Shown here: positions 30,758 through 42,512 of the stretch, piece by piece
Numbering within the stretch: the first letter of the stretch is position 1
How the letters are laid out: each line of letters starts with the position of its first letter
NCBI GenBank assembly: GCA_038380435.1
Contig: JAWZYU010000010.1
Coordinates: forward strand, 43,186,135 to 43,250,134
Source of the DNA: Ryuthela nishihirai
Taxonomy: Eukaryota > Arthropoda > Arachnida > Araneae > Heptathelidae
DNA: 64,000 bases
Reading direction: 5' to 3'
The notes under the pieces: model-generated
Databases searched by the model: none
What the model was told of the DNA's origin: nothing
Seen by the model: only the letters and a program-made list of their open reading frames with translations
Program-made: the position numbers and the translations under genes

Positions 30758-30930
30758 CTATCTCTGGTAATCTGCAATTCCCAATCGGTAGTTTCTGATT
30801 CGAGTCACAACTACGCTAGCTTTGAAATTTATGTCTGCTAAACCCCACCTGTCCAGTGAGTCTTCTTCCCACAATCTTCTCAGAACCGTCGGGTCTTTCT
30901 GGTCCTAATCATTTATCCCATTGTAATGAC
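30758..30930 (+). mobile_element. SINE1 remnant with internal deletion
   Basis: GTAATCTGCAATTCCC, then GATTCGAGTCACAACTACGCTAGCTTTGAAATTTATGTCTGC, then a jump to GTCCAGTGAGTCTTCTTCCCACAATCTTCTC. The younger truncated SINE1 inserted at its 5' edge. Confidence 0.7.
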
Positions 30931-31489
30931 TTTATGAATACAGGCGGATGTGCAAGATTTGTGGCTATCAATAACTGGAGCAGAGGCGGAATAGAAACTT
31001 AAACAATTTATTGAATAACAATACAGCTATGAATATTGAGCTGCCTGGCAATCTAGGCGACTAACTATCTTTACTAGTCGTAGACGAGGCATAAACCATG
31101 TGAATATGAACGGATCTACCACTTCAGTTTCCAAGGGAGAAATCTAAGGTGAGTCCCTCGATATCCGGACTCTAAATAGACCTCGTCGCTGTACTTGATA
31201 ATTCTCTCTGATTGCCTCAGACATCCCCACTCATCATGTTTACCCTCCCCCACCTTGACCTTTAGCGACCTTCATCCTTGTAGTTGACCGGAAGCCGAAT
31301 ATCTGCGACTCCACGCTGGGCACCTGAGTGTCTAGTCAAAGAATTGTAGGAAGGTAATTTGCATTGACATTGTACGAATACATAACGAAATATAAAAATA
31401 TACATATACCTAAATAGATGGGGTAAGAAGGTTACGAACTTGATACCCATTGTGTGAAAAAAAAAGTGCCACAGAAGTAAAACAACCCA
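30931..31489. other. No gene recognised
   Basis: Mixed composition. No coding or repeat family recognised except a short SINE1-like tail at 31450-31489 (GTGTGAAAAAAAAAGTGCC, AAAACAACCCAACCC). Confidence 0.4.
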
Positions 31490-31790
31490 ACCCAGGTTCG
31501 AGCCAGAATTTTACGTTGTTCACATTTATCTCCGCTAAAACCGACGGGTAAACAAATGGGCTTTGAAAGGCTGCCGTCCGTCGAATGAAACATTAATCTG
31601 TGGATCCGTGTACATGACAGTTACATCCTGGTACACGTTAAATAAAATGATGAGTAGCCATGACAGATGGCTTCCATCTGTCTCCTAACAGATGCCAGCG
31701 GATTCCCTTCCTCTACTTTGTGCTATAGGGACTTTCTGATCTGGATATTTTGCTCGTTGTCTGCGCGACAGAAAAAAAAACAATCCAAGC
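31490..31790 (+). mobile_element. SINE1 remnant, diverged
   Basis: Starts at the B box (CAGGTTCGAGCC), then TTTATCTCCGCTAAAACC, GGCTTTGAAAGGCTGCCGTCCGTCG, TGGTACACGTTAAATAAAATGATG and a GCGCGACAGAAAAAAAAACAATCC end. It lies head-to-tail behind another SINE1 tail. Confidence 0.8.
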
Positions 31791-31870
31791 TCCAATTCCC
31801 TCCTACAAACCATTCTGGAAAATAAATACTCTGGACAGCAGATAACGATAAATGGGGGTGGCTGTTGCGA

Positions 31871-32325
31871 TGGGTTGTTTTTACCTCTGAACGACGCTTA
31901 TTTGCACACCATGGACTAAATGGCCAAGTCACATGGACCCCGAAGAATAGCGTTGACAGATAACTTGCCGGAAGGCTCAGAGAAGGTTGGGGGAGGGGAC
32001 CACTGGAACAGTTGTTGGGAGACAGATGGTAGCCTCCAGTCAAGGCCATCCAGCGTGTTCTTTAAGGTGCACAGGGTATGGCTCTCCCGCACACGGAGAC
32101 ACGGCTAACGTCCCATCCGACGGACGCCGGCCTTTTCAAGCCCATCGGTGTCCCCTACTGACCGTGGGCAGGGCGGGAAATTTTGCGGAGATAAATCTCG
32201 ATGCTGACCCAGCTGGGACTCGAACCTGGGAACTACAGAGCGGGTTAGCGGAGACAAATATCAACCTCGCACAGTTGGGATTCGAACCTGGGAACTGCAG
32301 ATTACGAGACAATCGCAGTCTCGAA
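31871..32325 (-). mobile_element. SINE1 copy with insertions and duplicated head
   Basis: Near-consensus body with a 30-nt foreign piece (AATAGCGTTGACAGATAAC...) after GACCCCGAAG at about 31945. After the B box (to 32238) a second head fragment follows (32239-32325: TTAGCGGAGACAAATATCAACC, GGGATTCGAACCTGGGAACTGCAGATTACGAGAC). The second fragment is more diverged, so it is probably an older SINE1 into which this one was placed. Confidence 0.82.
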
Positions 32326-33424
32326 TGAAGTCGCATTATGAATGCATTTCACGGACCTTACCCTAGAACAGTGGTTGTGAAATAGAGGTCCATGTACCAC
32401 CACAGGGACCCCATGAAGCCTTATTAAGAGATACATGAGATATATTTCCTATGTTCTATGTTATCGAACACATGTCCAAAGAGCCTAAAGAAACATTTTG
32501 GCGATTTCAAATAGCCAGGGTTTCACATTAGTTAAAAAGCACCTATGCTTAGAAAGACTATTTCTCTGTACTCCATTTCTTAACCTTACATCGGACATAT
32601 CGTTCAGAATAACCATCATTTTCACTCAAGTCATATAGATCAGTCTTTGAGCATAGTCGATCGAGGGAGAGAAACCCGGGAAAGTAAACTTTTCATCTTT
32701 CTTTCTAGAAAAATTAATGTTTTTTTATATCTGTTTAGCATACATTTTGCGAAACTATTCAAGTAAATATTATCTTTGTTAATGACTTTTTTATACAAAA
32801 AACAACAACAACAACATTTCATTGGTTTTTTTTTTACCTAATATTCGAGCCATTATTAAATACCTTCATAACAATGGATATAGAGAAAAAACTGTTTTGA
32901 GCCCGGCTCTAATCCCTAGCCTTGTTGGCCTAGACAGTAAAACTGTTTTCACTAGAGAAAGAATAGTGGCTATCAAAATAAGTTTTATAGGCTATTTTAC
33001 AGACTTGTTGTTTCCTCTGGTCATTAAGCCAAAATTATAGACGCCAAACTCGAATCTTTGAGGACTTTTTTCCTTGGCCCTTTTAGATCTCAGAAGTTGA
33101 TTCATGGAAACAAAAAACGATCATCCGCATTAAAGGAAACTTTCTGATGATGGAACAACACCAAATCTGGGAAAATGGTTTGCAAAGTGTCATTTAAAAA
33201 AGGTCTTTTTATGTTTGTTTAAAAATACTTTACGGTTTTCAAATATTCCCACAAGAATGGTTTTCAGCTGTTATTTTGGCATGCATTTTGTTTTTTGTGT
33301 AAGGTTCTCACGAGACATTATTTTTTATTTCTCTTCACACATTTCACATTTTAGTAATGTTAATGGAGGAATTGTTGAGATTATTTTAGTCTCCGGTTTA
33401 TGAAAAGGTAATCCACTAAGTTAA
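32326..33424. other. No gene recognised
   Basis: AT-rich sequence without recognised coding or repeat families. Confidence 0.4.
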
Positions 33425-33628
33425 TAATAAAATAAGTACCCCCTGAAGCAGCTGCTTGCCACAGAGGTCTGACAGGAGCCTGTCAGTTTATATGCCATAG
33501 TAGAAAGTCTGTGAGGATGGAAGGACCTCAGCGGGAAAACAACACACACACACACACACATCGTGGGCTCGATCCCAGGTCCCTTACATCAGTAGCCAAG
33601 CGCGCTAACCACTCGGCCACGGGAGTTA
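33425..33628 (-). mobile_element. SINE2 copy with CA microsatellite
   Basis: Full layout on the minus strand (head CCCGTGGCCGAGTGGTTAGCGCG, B-box region GGGATCGAGCCCACG). The family's usual ACACACAC stretch has grown to a run at 33541-33560. Confidence 0.9.
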
Positions 33629-33750
33629 GGTTTTCTTAAATTTTACATAACTAGGAGCCGATTTTTCAGTACTTTTTTAGGGAATCAAAAATATTAACGC
33701 ATATAATAAAAATAAAAAAAATAATAATAAATATTCACTCTTTGTTAATC
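33629..33750. other. AT-rich gap between two SINE2 copies
   Basis: AT-rich spacer with simple AAATAA-type repeats at 33700-33735. Confidence 0.4.
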
Positions 33751-33967
33751 ATATTAAATAAAAAAAATACCACCTGAAGCAGCTACTTGCCACAGAGATC
33801 TGACAGGAGCCTGTCAGTTTAATACACCATATTAGAAGATCTGTGAGGATGGCGGCACCTTAGCAGAAAGACAACACAAACATCCATGGGACAAACAAAC
33901 ATCCACAAACATCCATTACCCAGGGTCGAACCTAGGTCTCTTTGATCATTAGTCAAGCGTGCTAACA
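33751..33967 (-). mobile_element. SINE2 copy, diverged, with a short internal duplication
   Basis: SINE2 body with CAGCTACTTGCCACAGAGATCTGACAGGAGCCTG. The segment AACATCCA is repeated three times at 33885-33915. Head TTAGCACGCTTGACTAATGATC on the minus strand. Confidence 0.88.
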
Positions 33968-34339
33968 TGTAGTTATTTCATGTGTAGTTTATAGCTTTTA
34001 AATAACTAAGAATAAAATGGGAAATATGTGATGGGAACCAATCGTATTTTCCCGCTTTTACGAATGTTGTGCGATAATAATAGGAGCGTATAATTACATA
34101 TACCCATACTTTGGGAAACGATGCACTAAATGATTATTAATTATTCTTTAATGTTGCACGAGCTATACACAGTTTTCAGAATATTTGGTTTCGCGTGGTT
34201 TGAGTGAGCTAAATCTAGAAACCAACTAATGCCACTGCAATAAACTTACGTTCTGATTAATGTATTTCATTCACTTTTAAGTTTTTATGAAGTGAGCTTT
34301 AATCAATAATAAATTCACAGATTACCTGTTGACTTATAA
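33968..34339. other. No gene recognised
   Basis: AT-rich sequence before the tRNA-like foldback. Confidence 0.4.
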
Positions 34340-34610
34340 TTCAAGAAATAATTTTGTGAAGAAAATGATTCGCCGATGATTGGGATTCGAACCCCCACCT
34401 CACAATTATATGCGAAGTGCTCTAACCACTAAGCTGTCATTTATCCACTTAGTCACAACTAAGTGGGAAAATGACAGAGCTTAGTGATTACATGCTAAGT
34501 GCTCTAACCAGTGGTTCGGACACTTGGCAAGTAAATAGGAGACGTGGGTTCGAATCCCACTCATCGGCGATTCATTTTCTGACAAATTATTTTTTCACAT
34601 AAGCGAACTT
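34340..34610. repeat. tRNA-like foldback (inverted pair)
   Basis: The outer arms mirror each other. Left: AAGAAATAATTTTGTGAAGAAAATGATTCGCCGATGATTGGGATTCGAACCCCCAC. Right, on the other strand: GTGAAAAAATAATTTGTCAGAAAATGAATCGCCGATGAGTGGGATTCGAACCC. Each arm contains a B-box-like GGGTTCGAATCCC. Inner segments (TGCTCTAACCACTAAGCTGTCATTT and AAATGACAGAGCTTAGTGATTA) also mirror. It resembles two tRNA-derived SINE heads joined head-out. Confidence 0.8.
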
Positions 34611-34994
34611 TTTTTATGAGATGAGAATTGCAAGGACATGTTGACTGTATACGGATCTGAGCAATTTTAAGGGTAGTTCAAATGAAATGGGGACAATCCC
34701 TCATTCAGGGAAACGGTATAGTTAGAGGGAACTCATCAACATCAGAATGAATGGCAAGTATCAGCTTAATGTGATAGACGCTTGTCGATTCCAGACAAAC
34801 TCAACATGGAAGAATCCAAAGTTAAAGAATGTGAAGTATGCTGATGTTTAAATCTGATTATCAGGGTTCGCTATTGGACGAGTTTCTGGACTGGGGGTGT
34901 GACGACATCAACTGATATTACGAGTTTCAAAAGGAATGATGAATTTAGAAAAATGAAAAAATAATTTAAGCTTCATTTACGATTAATAATAATA
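34611..34994. other. No gene recognised
   Basis: Sequence without recognised coding or repeat families. Confidence 0.4.
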
Positions 34995-35192
34995 AAAATA
35001 CCCCCTCAAGCAGCTGCTTGCCACAGAGGTCTGACAGGAGCCTGATCACTTTATATGCCATAGTAGGTCTGAGAGGATGGCAGGCCCTCAGCAGAAAAAC
35101 GACACAAACAGCCATGCCTTAACCCGGGGTCGAACCCAGGTCCCTTAGCTCAGTAGCCAAGGGCGCTAACCACTTGGCCATGGAACGGCTTA
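34995..35192 (-). mobile_element. SINE2 copy, near full length
   Basis: Minus-strand head AGCCGTTCCATGGCCAAGTGGTTAGCGCCC, B box GGGTTCGACCCC, conserved body, and tail next to AATAATAATAAAAATA. Confidence 0.92.
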
Positions 35193-35260
35193 GTCCATTT
35201 TTTATTTAACTACTCCTATATATATATATCAGTAGACTTTTTTTTCTACATTTTTGTTTA

Positions 35261-35403
35261 CATTGCCCTTATATTCAGTTAACTGCTATCTGAGCACTTG
35301 AAACAGATCTGATAGGAGTAGGAATATAAGGGCAGAAAATTATTCATTGCCCTTATATTCAGTTAACTGCTATCTGAGCACTTGAAACAGATCTGATAGG
35401 AGG
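35261..35403. repeat. Direct repeat, 59-bp units 84 bp apart
   Basis: Units 35261-35319 and 35345-35403 begin CATTGCCCTTATATTCAGTT and appear identical. The spacer contains GGAATATAAGGGCA, an inverted copy of the unit start. Confidence 0.95.
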
Positions 35404-37257
35404 TGTCAGTATAAGAAATTACCGTGAGAAATCTGAGCAGAAAAGCAACGTATATTCCTCAAACTTTGAGGGAAAAGAATTCTCTCAAACTCGCAGACTT
35501 TCTAATTTTCAGAATCCTTAATTTGTAATATAGTAGGAACACTTATATTCTTGGAATTTAAACTGTTCAAAATTTCTATCTTTACCTATTCTTTTCACAC
35601 ATCTGCTTTATATATCATTTATATATTTATACGAGGCCAAAATAAATACATTCCATAGAAATGATCTCATTTTCTTTCACACGATATTTGACCCATACTC
35701 GATAAGAAGCATCATCATTCACAGTGAGTGACGACGTCATTTCCGCTGATGAAGGAAGTGAGGGAGTTTCGATTAATATACTCAGCCAGAAATAAATAGC
35801 GAAGACAGGCCTCATTTGTGCCAATTCCCGTTTAAACTACTACTTGGAAGAAAGGCACAGAATGGGCCGCTCCCCTTCCAAGCTATAAATCAACCGAAAA
35901 CCGTTCCACTGCATCTCTCAAGAAACCTTCCGTCTCTAGGCAACGGGAACAACGGCAGCATCCGTTAACTGTGCGCGGAGTTACCCAGATCGCGATGGGG
36001 CGCATGCGTGCCTACCATCTGTCGCGCGTGCTCTTGCCTGCTGCCCTAGGGGGAAGTGTGGTTCGACACCCCTCGTGGGCTGGTCCCCCAGTAGCTGGTC
36101 GGCAGTCATTAGGGCATAGCTTCAACTTTCCCCTGTCATTTGGGGATCTGGCTCTGACAGGTGCGTACCGATAGTGCTGCCCTCTCTCGGTGAACAAGGC
36201 ACTTCGTTAAGCGTAACTCCGATTTGTAATCGCAGGTTTAAAGAGAGAGTTCGTGAACCGCATTTGATTGGTTGGAAAGAGTTTTAAACTTTTCTTAGTA
36301 GCAGAAAATGCTCATGTCGTTGTATCGTAATTGTTTCCCCCGAGAAAATGTTCCCTGATTTAATTGGAGCATAATAGTTTCCTAGAAATTCCGCCTATCT
36401 AACGAAGCATCGAAGTGTAGAAAAGACCAGATGGGTATGTGATGGGTACTGACAAACAACATAGGGCAAAACTAGAACTTAGAAGGCTTGCTAAATTTTT
36501 CGAAAACTGCACATAAAAAATATTTTTCCTTTAAAAGAAGTTTATACACGCAAAGACTGTATAACTTATTGTAATATATGCAATGGTTGAGTTATATTTA
36601 AATAAATAGATTTAATTCAAAGCTAAATTTTGCCCACACAATAATTTATATCCTTATGAAATTGCTTTTTCAAAGATATAGTTAACGGACAAAGTAAACA
36701 TGCGAATAGTGTTTATCTGAGATGCAATTTAGAAATTTTTCATTGTATTTATTACTATATAAAATTTAGTTGATTATGGGGTAATCAAAAATATTTTCTC
36801 CTCGTGTCTTTATCCACAGTATTTTTATTAATTTTTATCTTCACATTTTTTTTTTTTATTTTTATGGGGTTTGTGATGATGTAACGTTTTTTTTACCGAT
36901 AAGTGAAATGAAAATGTAAAAAAATCGTATTGGTAGGCATCACAGATATTCTTAAATTATGCAATGCCTAAAATAATCAGTTAAAAAACGAAACATACAA
37001 AAGAACTACTACAAGGAAATCAGTTTTCAATGACTTTAGTTCCTTTAATTTTATTCGCAGTAATATTCAGATTTTTTTTAATGATACCTATTTTTAGAGA
37101 GATAACAAATTCAACTAACGGAGTAGGTGTGTATGTGGTGGAGGGACAAATTCCGTCAATGGTAAGGAGGTAATTACTATTGGTAAAGATTTACAACTTC
37201 CTTGTGATGAAACATCTGCAAAAATATTTTAAAACATTAAACAAATTCTTCAGTAGT
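35404..37257. other. No gene recognised; GC-richer patch at about 35850-36230
   Basis: The patch is rich in CpG (CGCGGAG, GATCGCGATGGGGCGCATGCGTGCC, GTCGCGCGTGC) unlike the AT-rich surroundings. It has overlapping short frames without known motifs. It might mark an unmethylated regulatory or 5' exon region; this is only inference from composition. Confidence 0.4.
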
Positions 37258-37432
37258 TTTTCAATGGATAGCTGTTACGAGACAGATGGAAGGCTATCCA
37301 GTGTGTTCTTTAACGTGTAACAGGGTTGGATTTTCCTGCATACGGGCCGAAGTAACGTCCCATCAGAAACACTTAAGGGTTAACTCGCATCCAAAGGATT
37401 TTCCAAGCCCTGGGATTGCCTGGCATTCCATA
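37258..37432 (-). mobile_element. SINE1 remnant, decayed
   Basis: TAGCTGTTACGAGACAGATGGAAGGCTATCCAGTGTGTTCTTTAACGTG, GTAACGTCCCATC and TTTTCCAAGCCC are recognisable in minus-strand SINE1 order. Confidence 0.75.
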
Positions 37433-37475
37433 ATTTAAATTATATTTAGGCATTTCATAACTTAAGAATGTCTGT

Positions 37476-37858
37476 GATACGGTGGCTCAGTCGGAAGCGC
37501 GCAAGGCTCATAATCTGCAGTTCCCAGGTTCGAGTCCCAGCTGTGTCAGGGTTGAGATTTATCTTCTCAAAACTCCCCGCCCTGCCCACAGTCAGTAAGG
37601 GACACCGATGGGCTTGGAAAGACCGCCGTGTGTCGGATGGGACGTTAAGCCGTGATCCCGGGTGCGGTGAGAACCATACCCTGTGCACGTTAAAGAGCAC
37701 GCTGGATGGCCTTGACGGGAGGCTACTTTCTGTCTCCCAACAGCTTTTCCAGTGGGTCATCTTCCCCCAACCTTCTCTGAGCCTTCGGGATCCTTGTGAC
37801 CTGACCATTTAGCCCATGGTGTGCTAAAAAGTCTGTTCATAGGTAAACAACCCAACCC
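37476..37858 (+). mobile_element. SINE1 copy
   Basis: Full-length with modest divergence, A box GTGGCTCAGTCGG and B box GGTTCGAGTCCC intact. The GC-rich first bases are missing. It is followed by another SINE1-like scrap (GGGCTTGGAAAGTTCCC, 37859-37900). Confidence 0.9.
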
Positions 37859-39534
37859 TGGGCTTGGAAAGTTCCCTTCTTACCGAGAGTATTATGAGCC
37901 ATCTTACCTCCTTACTCAGTGTGAAGCGTAAAGAAAAAGATTGTGCACTTCGATGTGCAGATAGCTCATATCATTGATGCATCAAATGAAAATGCAATTA
38001 ATGACGAGCAGAAAATGATAAAAATATTTAAGCAAAAAGCAGTGAAAGTATGTATACTGGATACTGTAAGCTAATTTTAAATCGAAGGATATTTTTAACT
38101 CTTTTTTTTTTTCAAGAAAACCGAAATAGTGTTTTCACTTTGTTATAGTATGCCCTGTCCTTCCGTGTAGACTTTAATTGTTTTAAGAGATAAATGGCAG
38201 ATGTGTTAGGAGTCGATAGGAACTAATGAGATACTAAGACTCTATTTCCCGAATCTTCCGGGAGTTTAATTTTCCATCCGTTAGAGAGTGTGAAGTTCGG
38301 AAAACGGCAAAACCTTGAATTAATAATGTTGGCGTTCTATTCACGAAAAAAATTTGAAATTTTTGCGTTAGAGTGATTATTAAGCTAATTGCACTGACTT
38401 TCCGATTTATTCTCTAAGTGTGCATGTGAGGGGGGTGGGGGCCGATACTTCAATAAAAAAAGATTTACCATAAGAGATTTTTCATTTTATAATTAAAAAA
38501 AGTATATAATTATACAAAAAAATATAATAAGAATTAATGTAATATAAATAAAATAACAAAAAGAAAGTTAATATAATTATACAAAAGATATAATATAACT
38601 TTCTTTTTGTTTTAAAGAGAAAAAGGAAAAATTATTTTAAGATATAATAAAGAAAAATTCTTTTTTTGCTTCATCGATACTATTATTTTTTTCCAAATCA
38701 TCTATGACAGGTCCGTCCAACCGTACTGCTCATTAAACAAATAATTGATATGCCAAATTTGCGTAATTTCTTCTAGTTTTTTAACTATACATTTTCACAT
38801 GCATATTTAAAAATTTTTGTAAGTTAATAGTATTCATATAGAAAGTAAAAAGTATTTATATATTTTAATTAAACTATGTTGTTTCCTTAAAATTGCAGTA
38901 TTTTTCTTTCAATTTGTTATTAAGTAGTAATGTATCTTTCGTTTTAAGGTACAAAATTTTTTCTACGGCTCTTTAAAAATATTTTTTTTTTCCTATTCGC
39001 TCTTCACTAAGTTTGTTGACGGGCCAAATCTATCAGTACGAATTTCCAATGTTACAAGGATCTAAAATTGAAAACGTATAATGTTTTCTCTTTGAAAATG
39101 AGCCATCCTTATTTTTTTTATAAAAAAAATGAAATAAAATAATAACTTAACTTTATTTCCATACTCATGTACAGAGACATTACAACACAAAAATTGACCA
39201 TCAAGTTCGAATGGGAACTGCAAAAGAAATAATATAAAATAAAATAAACGATTTAAAAATAAAAAACTAATAGAAACATACACTTACAAGTATCTGTGTG
39301 TAATCTAGGAGTTACATAACAACTCTTACAGATTACAAAAACAAAATTCTACTGTAAACGAAAATCTCAGGCAATGGGGAAAAAGAACTGAGAAATTACA
39401 TTAAAATCGTCTTCGATATCATTAGTATTTACCAACTAAAATTTTTTTTTTTTTCTTAAAATTACATTCACTTTTTTCATCTTTTACACTATTAGGTAAA
39501 GAATTACATATTTTTGGTCAAATAAAATTAAAAT
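37859..39534. other. No gene recognised; AT-rich with a 16-bp hairpin
   Basis: Arms AACAAAAAGAAAGTTA (38555-38570) and its reverse complement (38596-38611) form a hairpin in AT-rich sequence. No gene is recognised. Confidence 0.5.
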
Positions 39535-39645
39535 GCTTGCCATCCTCTCAGATCTCCTACTGTGGCATATAAACTGACAGGCTCCTGTCAGACTTCTGTG
39601 GCAAGCAGCTGCTTGAGGGAGTATTTATTTATTTATTTATGTATG
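39535..39645 (+). mobile_element. SINE2 fragment, 3' part only
   Basis: Begins TGCCATCCTCTCAGATCTCC and runs to GCTTGAGGGAGTATTTATTTATTTATTTATG. The 5' half is missing, consistent with truncation at insertion. Confidence 0.9.
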
Positions 39646-40033
39646 ATTTCTTTCTTTGATTTCACAACATGAAACCTTTTTGTTGAATATCTGGTATCGT
39701 ATGTAATGAACCGTTTTTCAATCCAATTGTTCTTATATAGAAATAACAGACTTCTATATAAATATAACTTTCTGAAGGATAATATATCATTTCTTATATA
39801 ATGATAATTTACATTGCTAATATTGTTATTTGAAACTAGTTTTACAATTTTGTCTTGTAATTTCACTAGACGGAGTAGATTTGATGCATACTCCCCCCCC
39901 CCCCTCCAACAAGTGATTCCATAGCTTAAAACTGAATGAATCCAAGCGAAATAAACCAAAATTAACAACTTGTTATGAGAACATGATTTAAGAAAATGTA
40001 ACTTGTACAAAATTAATCTTAATTTCTTATACA

Positions 40034-40456
40034 TTGGATTGGATTGTTTTACCTCTGAGCGGCACTTTTTTGCACACCATGGGCTAAATGGCCAGGCCAC
40101 AAGGACCCCGAAGGCTCAGAGAAGGTTGTGGGAGGGGACCCACTGGAACAGCTGTTGGGAGACAGATGTAGTATTATATGATAAAAGTATTATATTTTGA
40201 TGGTAGCCTCCCGTCAAGGCCATCCAGCATGTTCTTTAACGTGCACAGGGTATGGCTCTCCCGCACACGGGGCCACGGCTTAACGTCCCATCCGACGGAC
40301 GGCGGCCTTTCCAAGCCCATCGGTGTCCCCTACTGACCGTGGGCAGGGCGGGGAAATTTTGCGGAGATAAATCTCAACGCTGACCCAGCTGGGACTCGAA
40401 CCTGGGAACTACAGATTACGAGCCTGGCGCGCTACCGACTGAGCCACCCCCGCCCC
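40034..40456 (-). mobile_element. SINE1 copy inside LINE-B, with a 34-nt insertion
   Basis: Target-site duplication AATTTCTTATACA at 40021-40033 and 40457-40469. The copy is near consensus except for 34 extra bases at 40169-40202, between GACAGATG and GTAGCC. The insert contains AGTATTATAT twice and ends in GATG, repeating the bases before it. Confidence 0.96.
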
Positions 40457-40479
40457 AATTTCTTATACACTCTATCTAC

Positions 40480-41350
40480 ATGTTTCTTCCATTTTAAATT
40501 TTGTTCAACATAAATGCCTAGGTTTTAACACATTCGATCTGTTCAATAATTTTACATACACATTCATTTACCAAATTGCAACCAGAATTATGGTATTTTT
40601 GACAACCTCTTTATTTCCATTCATTAAGTCAAAACAGATTGATTAGATTAGTTTTATCCACATTTATTTCCAGTTTATTTCCACTAAACCAGTCTCTTAT
40701 GTTTTTAAATCATTGTTAATCTTAAATAATAACTCATTATTAGTTTCAGTCGAGTACACTATTTTTATGTCATCCGCATAAGCTGTAATTTTGCCGAATA
40801 AATTTAAATTGTAAAAATCATTAATATGTATTAAAAACAATACTGGCCCAAGAATAGAACCTTGTGGTACACCACCATTCAAAACAAGCATATTACTTTC
40901 TAGTTTATTTATAGCCACATATTTTTCCTATTACGCAAATATGTTTTAAACCAACTGAATGCAAGTTCCTTTATTCCTATTATATTTAATTTCTGCATTA
41001 AAATTTCATGATTTATTGTGTCGAAAGCTTTTTTTTTTATGTCAATAAATAAGGCTAAAAGTTTTCCTGTGTTCATTTACACTGTTATAGACGTTGCCGG
41101 TAAGTAGTAGTCTGTACCCATTTTATTTCTAAATCCAAATTGTGTATTTGATAAGAAATTATATTGTGATAGAAATTTAATTAATATCTGTTTCATTAGT
41201 TTTTCAATTATTTTAGAAAAGATAGGGAGTATGAAAATTGGTCTATAATTATTAAAATCCGTATTTTTACAATTTTTGAAAATTGATTTGACGTTAGCAA
41301 TTTTTAAAGCATCTATGAACAGTTCAGTAGAAAAATACAAATTAATATTT
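40480..41350 (-). pseudogene. LINE-B reverse transcriptase core, frameshifted
   Basis: Blocks in order on the minus strand: NYRPIFILPIFSKIIEK and QFGFRNK (41077-41340); FIDIKKKAFDTINHEIL (about 40980-41060, A run causing a frame change); GVPQGSILGPVLFLIHINDF and the catalytic YADD box (40697-40918). The AYADDI sequence fits a functional-type active site, but several frame changes and stops mean that no enzyme is made. Function in an intact element: target-primed reverse transcription. Confidence 0.88.
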
Positions 41351-42277
41351 TTTTAAATAATATGAGGTTTATATTTAAAAATCAATTTTTAACATATGGG
41401 CATTTATTTCGTCATAACCACAAAATTTATTATTATTCAATTGTGATATTATATTTTTTAGCTCCATTTGATCTGCTTCAAACAGAATCATTGAATGCTT
41501 TACATATTTGTTAATTTCAGTACTGAAACTATTTGTATTATATTGATACCCCTGGTTAACTTCTTTGAAATGTGCATTGAATTTTTTTACTAAGTATTCA
41601 TTAACATCTTTTGAAGGATATACCTCAGGTTTTTTTTCGATTCCTAAAATATTACTTATTGTTGTCCGGTGCTTTTTTGCGTCATTATTACAATTATGGA
41701 ATTCTTTTAATTAATGAATTTCTTGTATATCTAGTTTTATTTGTTAATTGCATTCTTATTGATTTATATTTCTTTTCAAGGGATTTGTTAAATGGGCGTT
41801 TCTTATATTTGTTGCATAATTTTTACTTTTGTTTGGCTAAAATTATAATTTCGTTTGTTATCCATTTGTTTTTTCTCTTCTGACTATGACTCAAAACAAT
41901 ATTGTTTTTAGAAACGTAAGTACTTACTGTCTTGACCTCGTTTATCATATATATGAATTTCTCATATAATACATTTACATCATCAGTTTTATCGCTTTCA
42001 CTATTCCATTTATATTCTTTAATATATTTCTCAAATAAATTATAATCTATACAGCTTTTCACTAACGGTTTTGGGTTAAAAAAGTTTCCTTGCCATTTCC
42101 ATTAGAAGTACTGGATAATGATCTGTAATATCATTTTCGAAGACAACTGTATTGTAAGTGTAATTATTATTATATTACTATATTATTTATTACTTTTTCA
42201 CTGAATTTTTGGTAATCTATCAAAATGATACAAAAACTTATTAAATATTACATTTCTGCTGTAAATTTTTATGTGAC

Positions 42278-42352
42278 GGTAGCTGACAGGCTCCTGTCAG
42301 ACCTCTGTGGCAAGCAGCTGCTTGAGCGGGTATTTATATTATTTTATATTAT
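42278..42352 (+). mobile_element. SINE2 fragment, 3' end only
   Basis: GCTGACAGGCTCCTGTCAGACCTCTGTGG, then GCAAGCAGCTGCTTGAGCGGGTATTTATATTATTTTATATT. Truncated at its 5' side. Confidence 0.88.
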
Positions 42353-42375
42353 TTTAGGTATTGCATATACTGACT

Positions 42376-42512
42376 TTTAACCCCAACCCCCTCAAGAATC
42401 TGTCAGTTTATACTCTATAGTGAGAAAGTCTGTGAAGAAGGTGATATCTCAGCCAAAAAACAACCCAGGACTCGAACCCCGGTCACTTTGATCAGCTAAC
42501 CACTTGGCTGCG
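42376..42512 (-). mobile_element. SINE2 remnant, decayed
   Basis: CAACCCCCTCAAGAATCTGTCAGTTTATACTCTATAG, AAGTCTGTGAAGAAGG, CTCAGCCAAAAAACAACCC and GACTCGAACCCCGGTCAC keep the SINE2 order. The AAGCAGCTGC segment is deleted. Confidence 0.75.

Larger units (their letters stand above)
39640..42250 (-). mobile_element. LINE-B: non-LTR retrotransposon, 5'-truncated, split by a SINE1
   Basis: Minus-strand element related to LINE-A. From 5' (high coordinate): the endonuclease end, with a DHYPVLL-type motif near 42090-42110; a linker with KWITNEII (41823-42062); reverse transcriptase; and the C-terminal thumb region (39633-40020 without the SINE). A SINE1 occupies 40034-40456. The upstream endonuclease and ORF1 are absent. 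A SINE2 scrap sits beyond at 42278. Confidence 0.85.
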
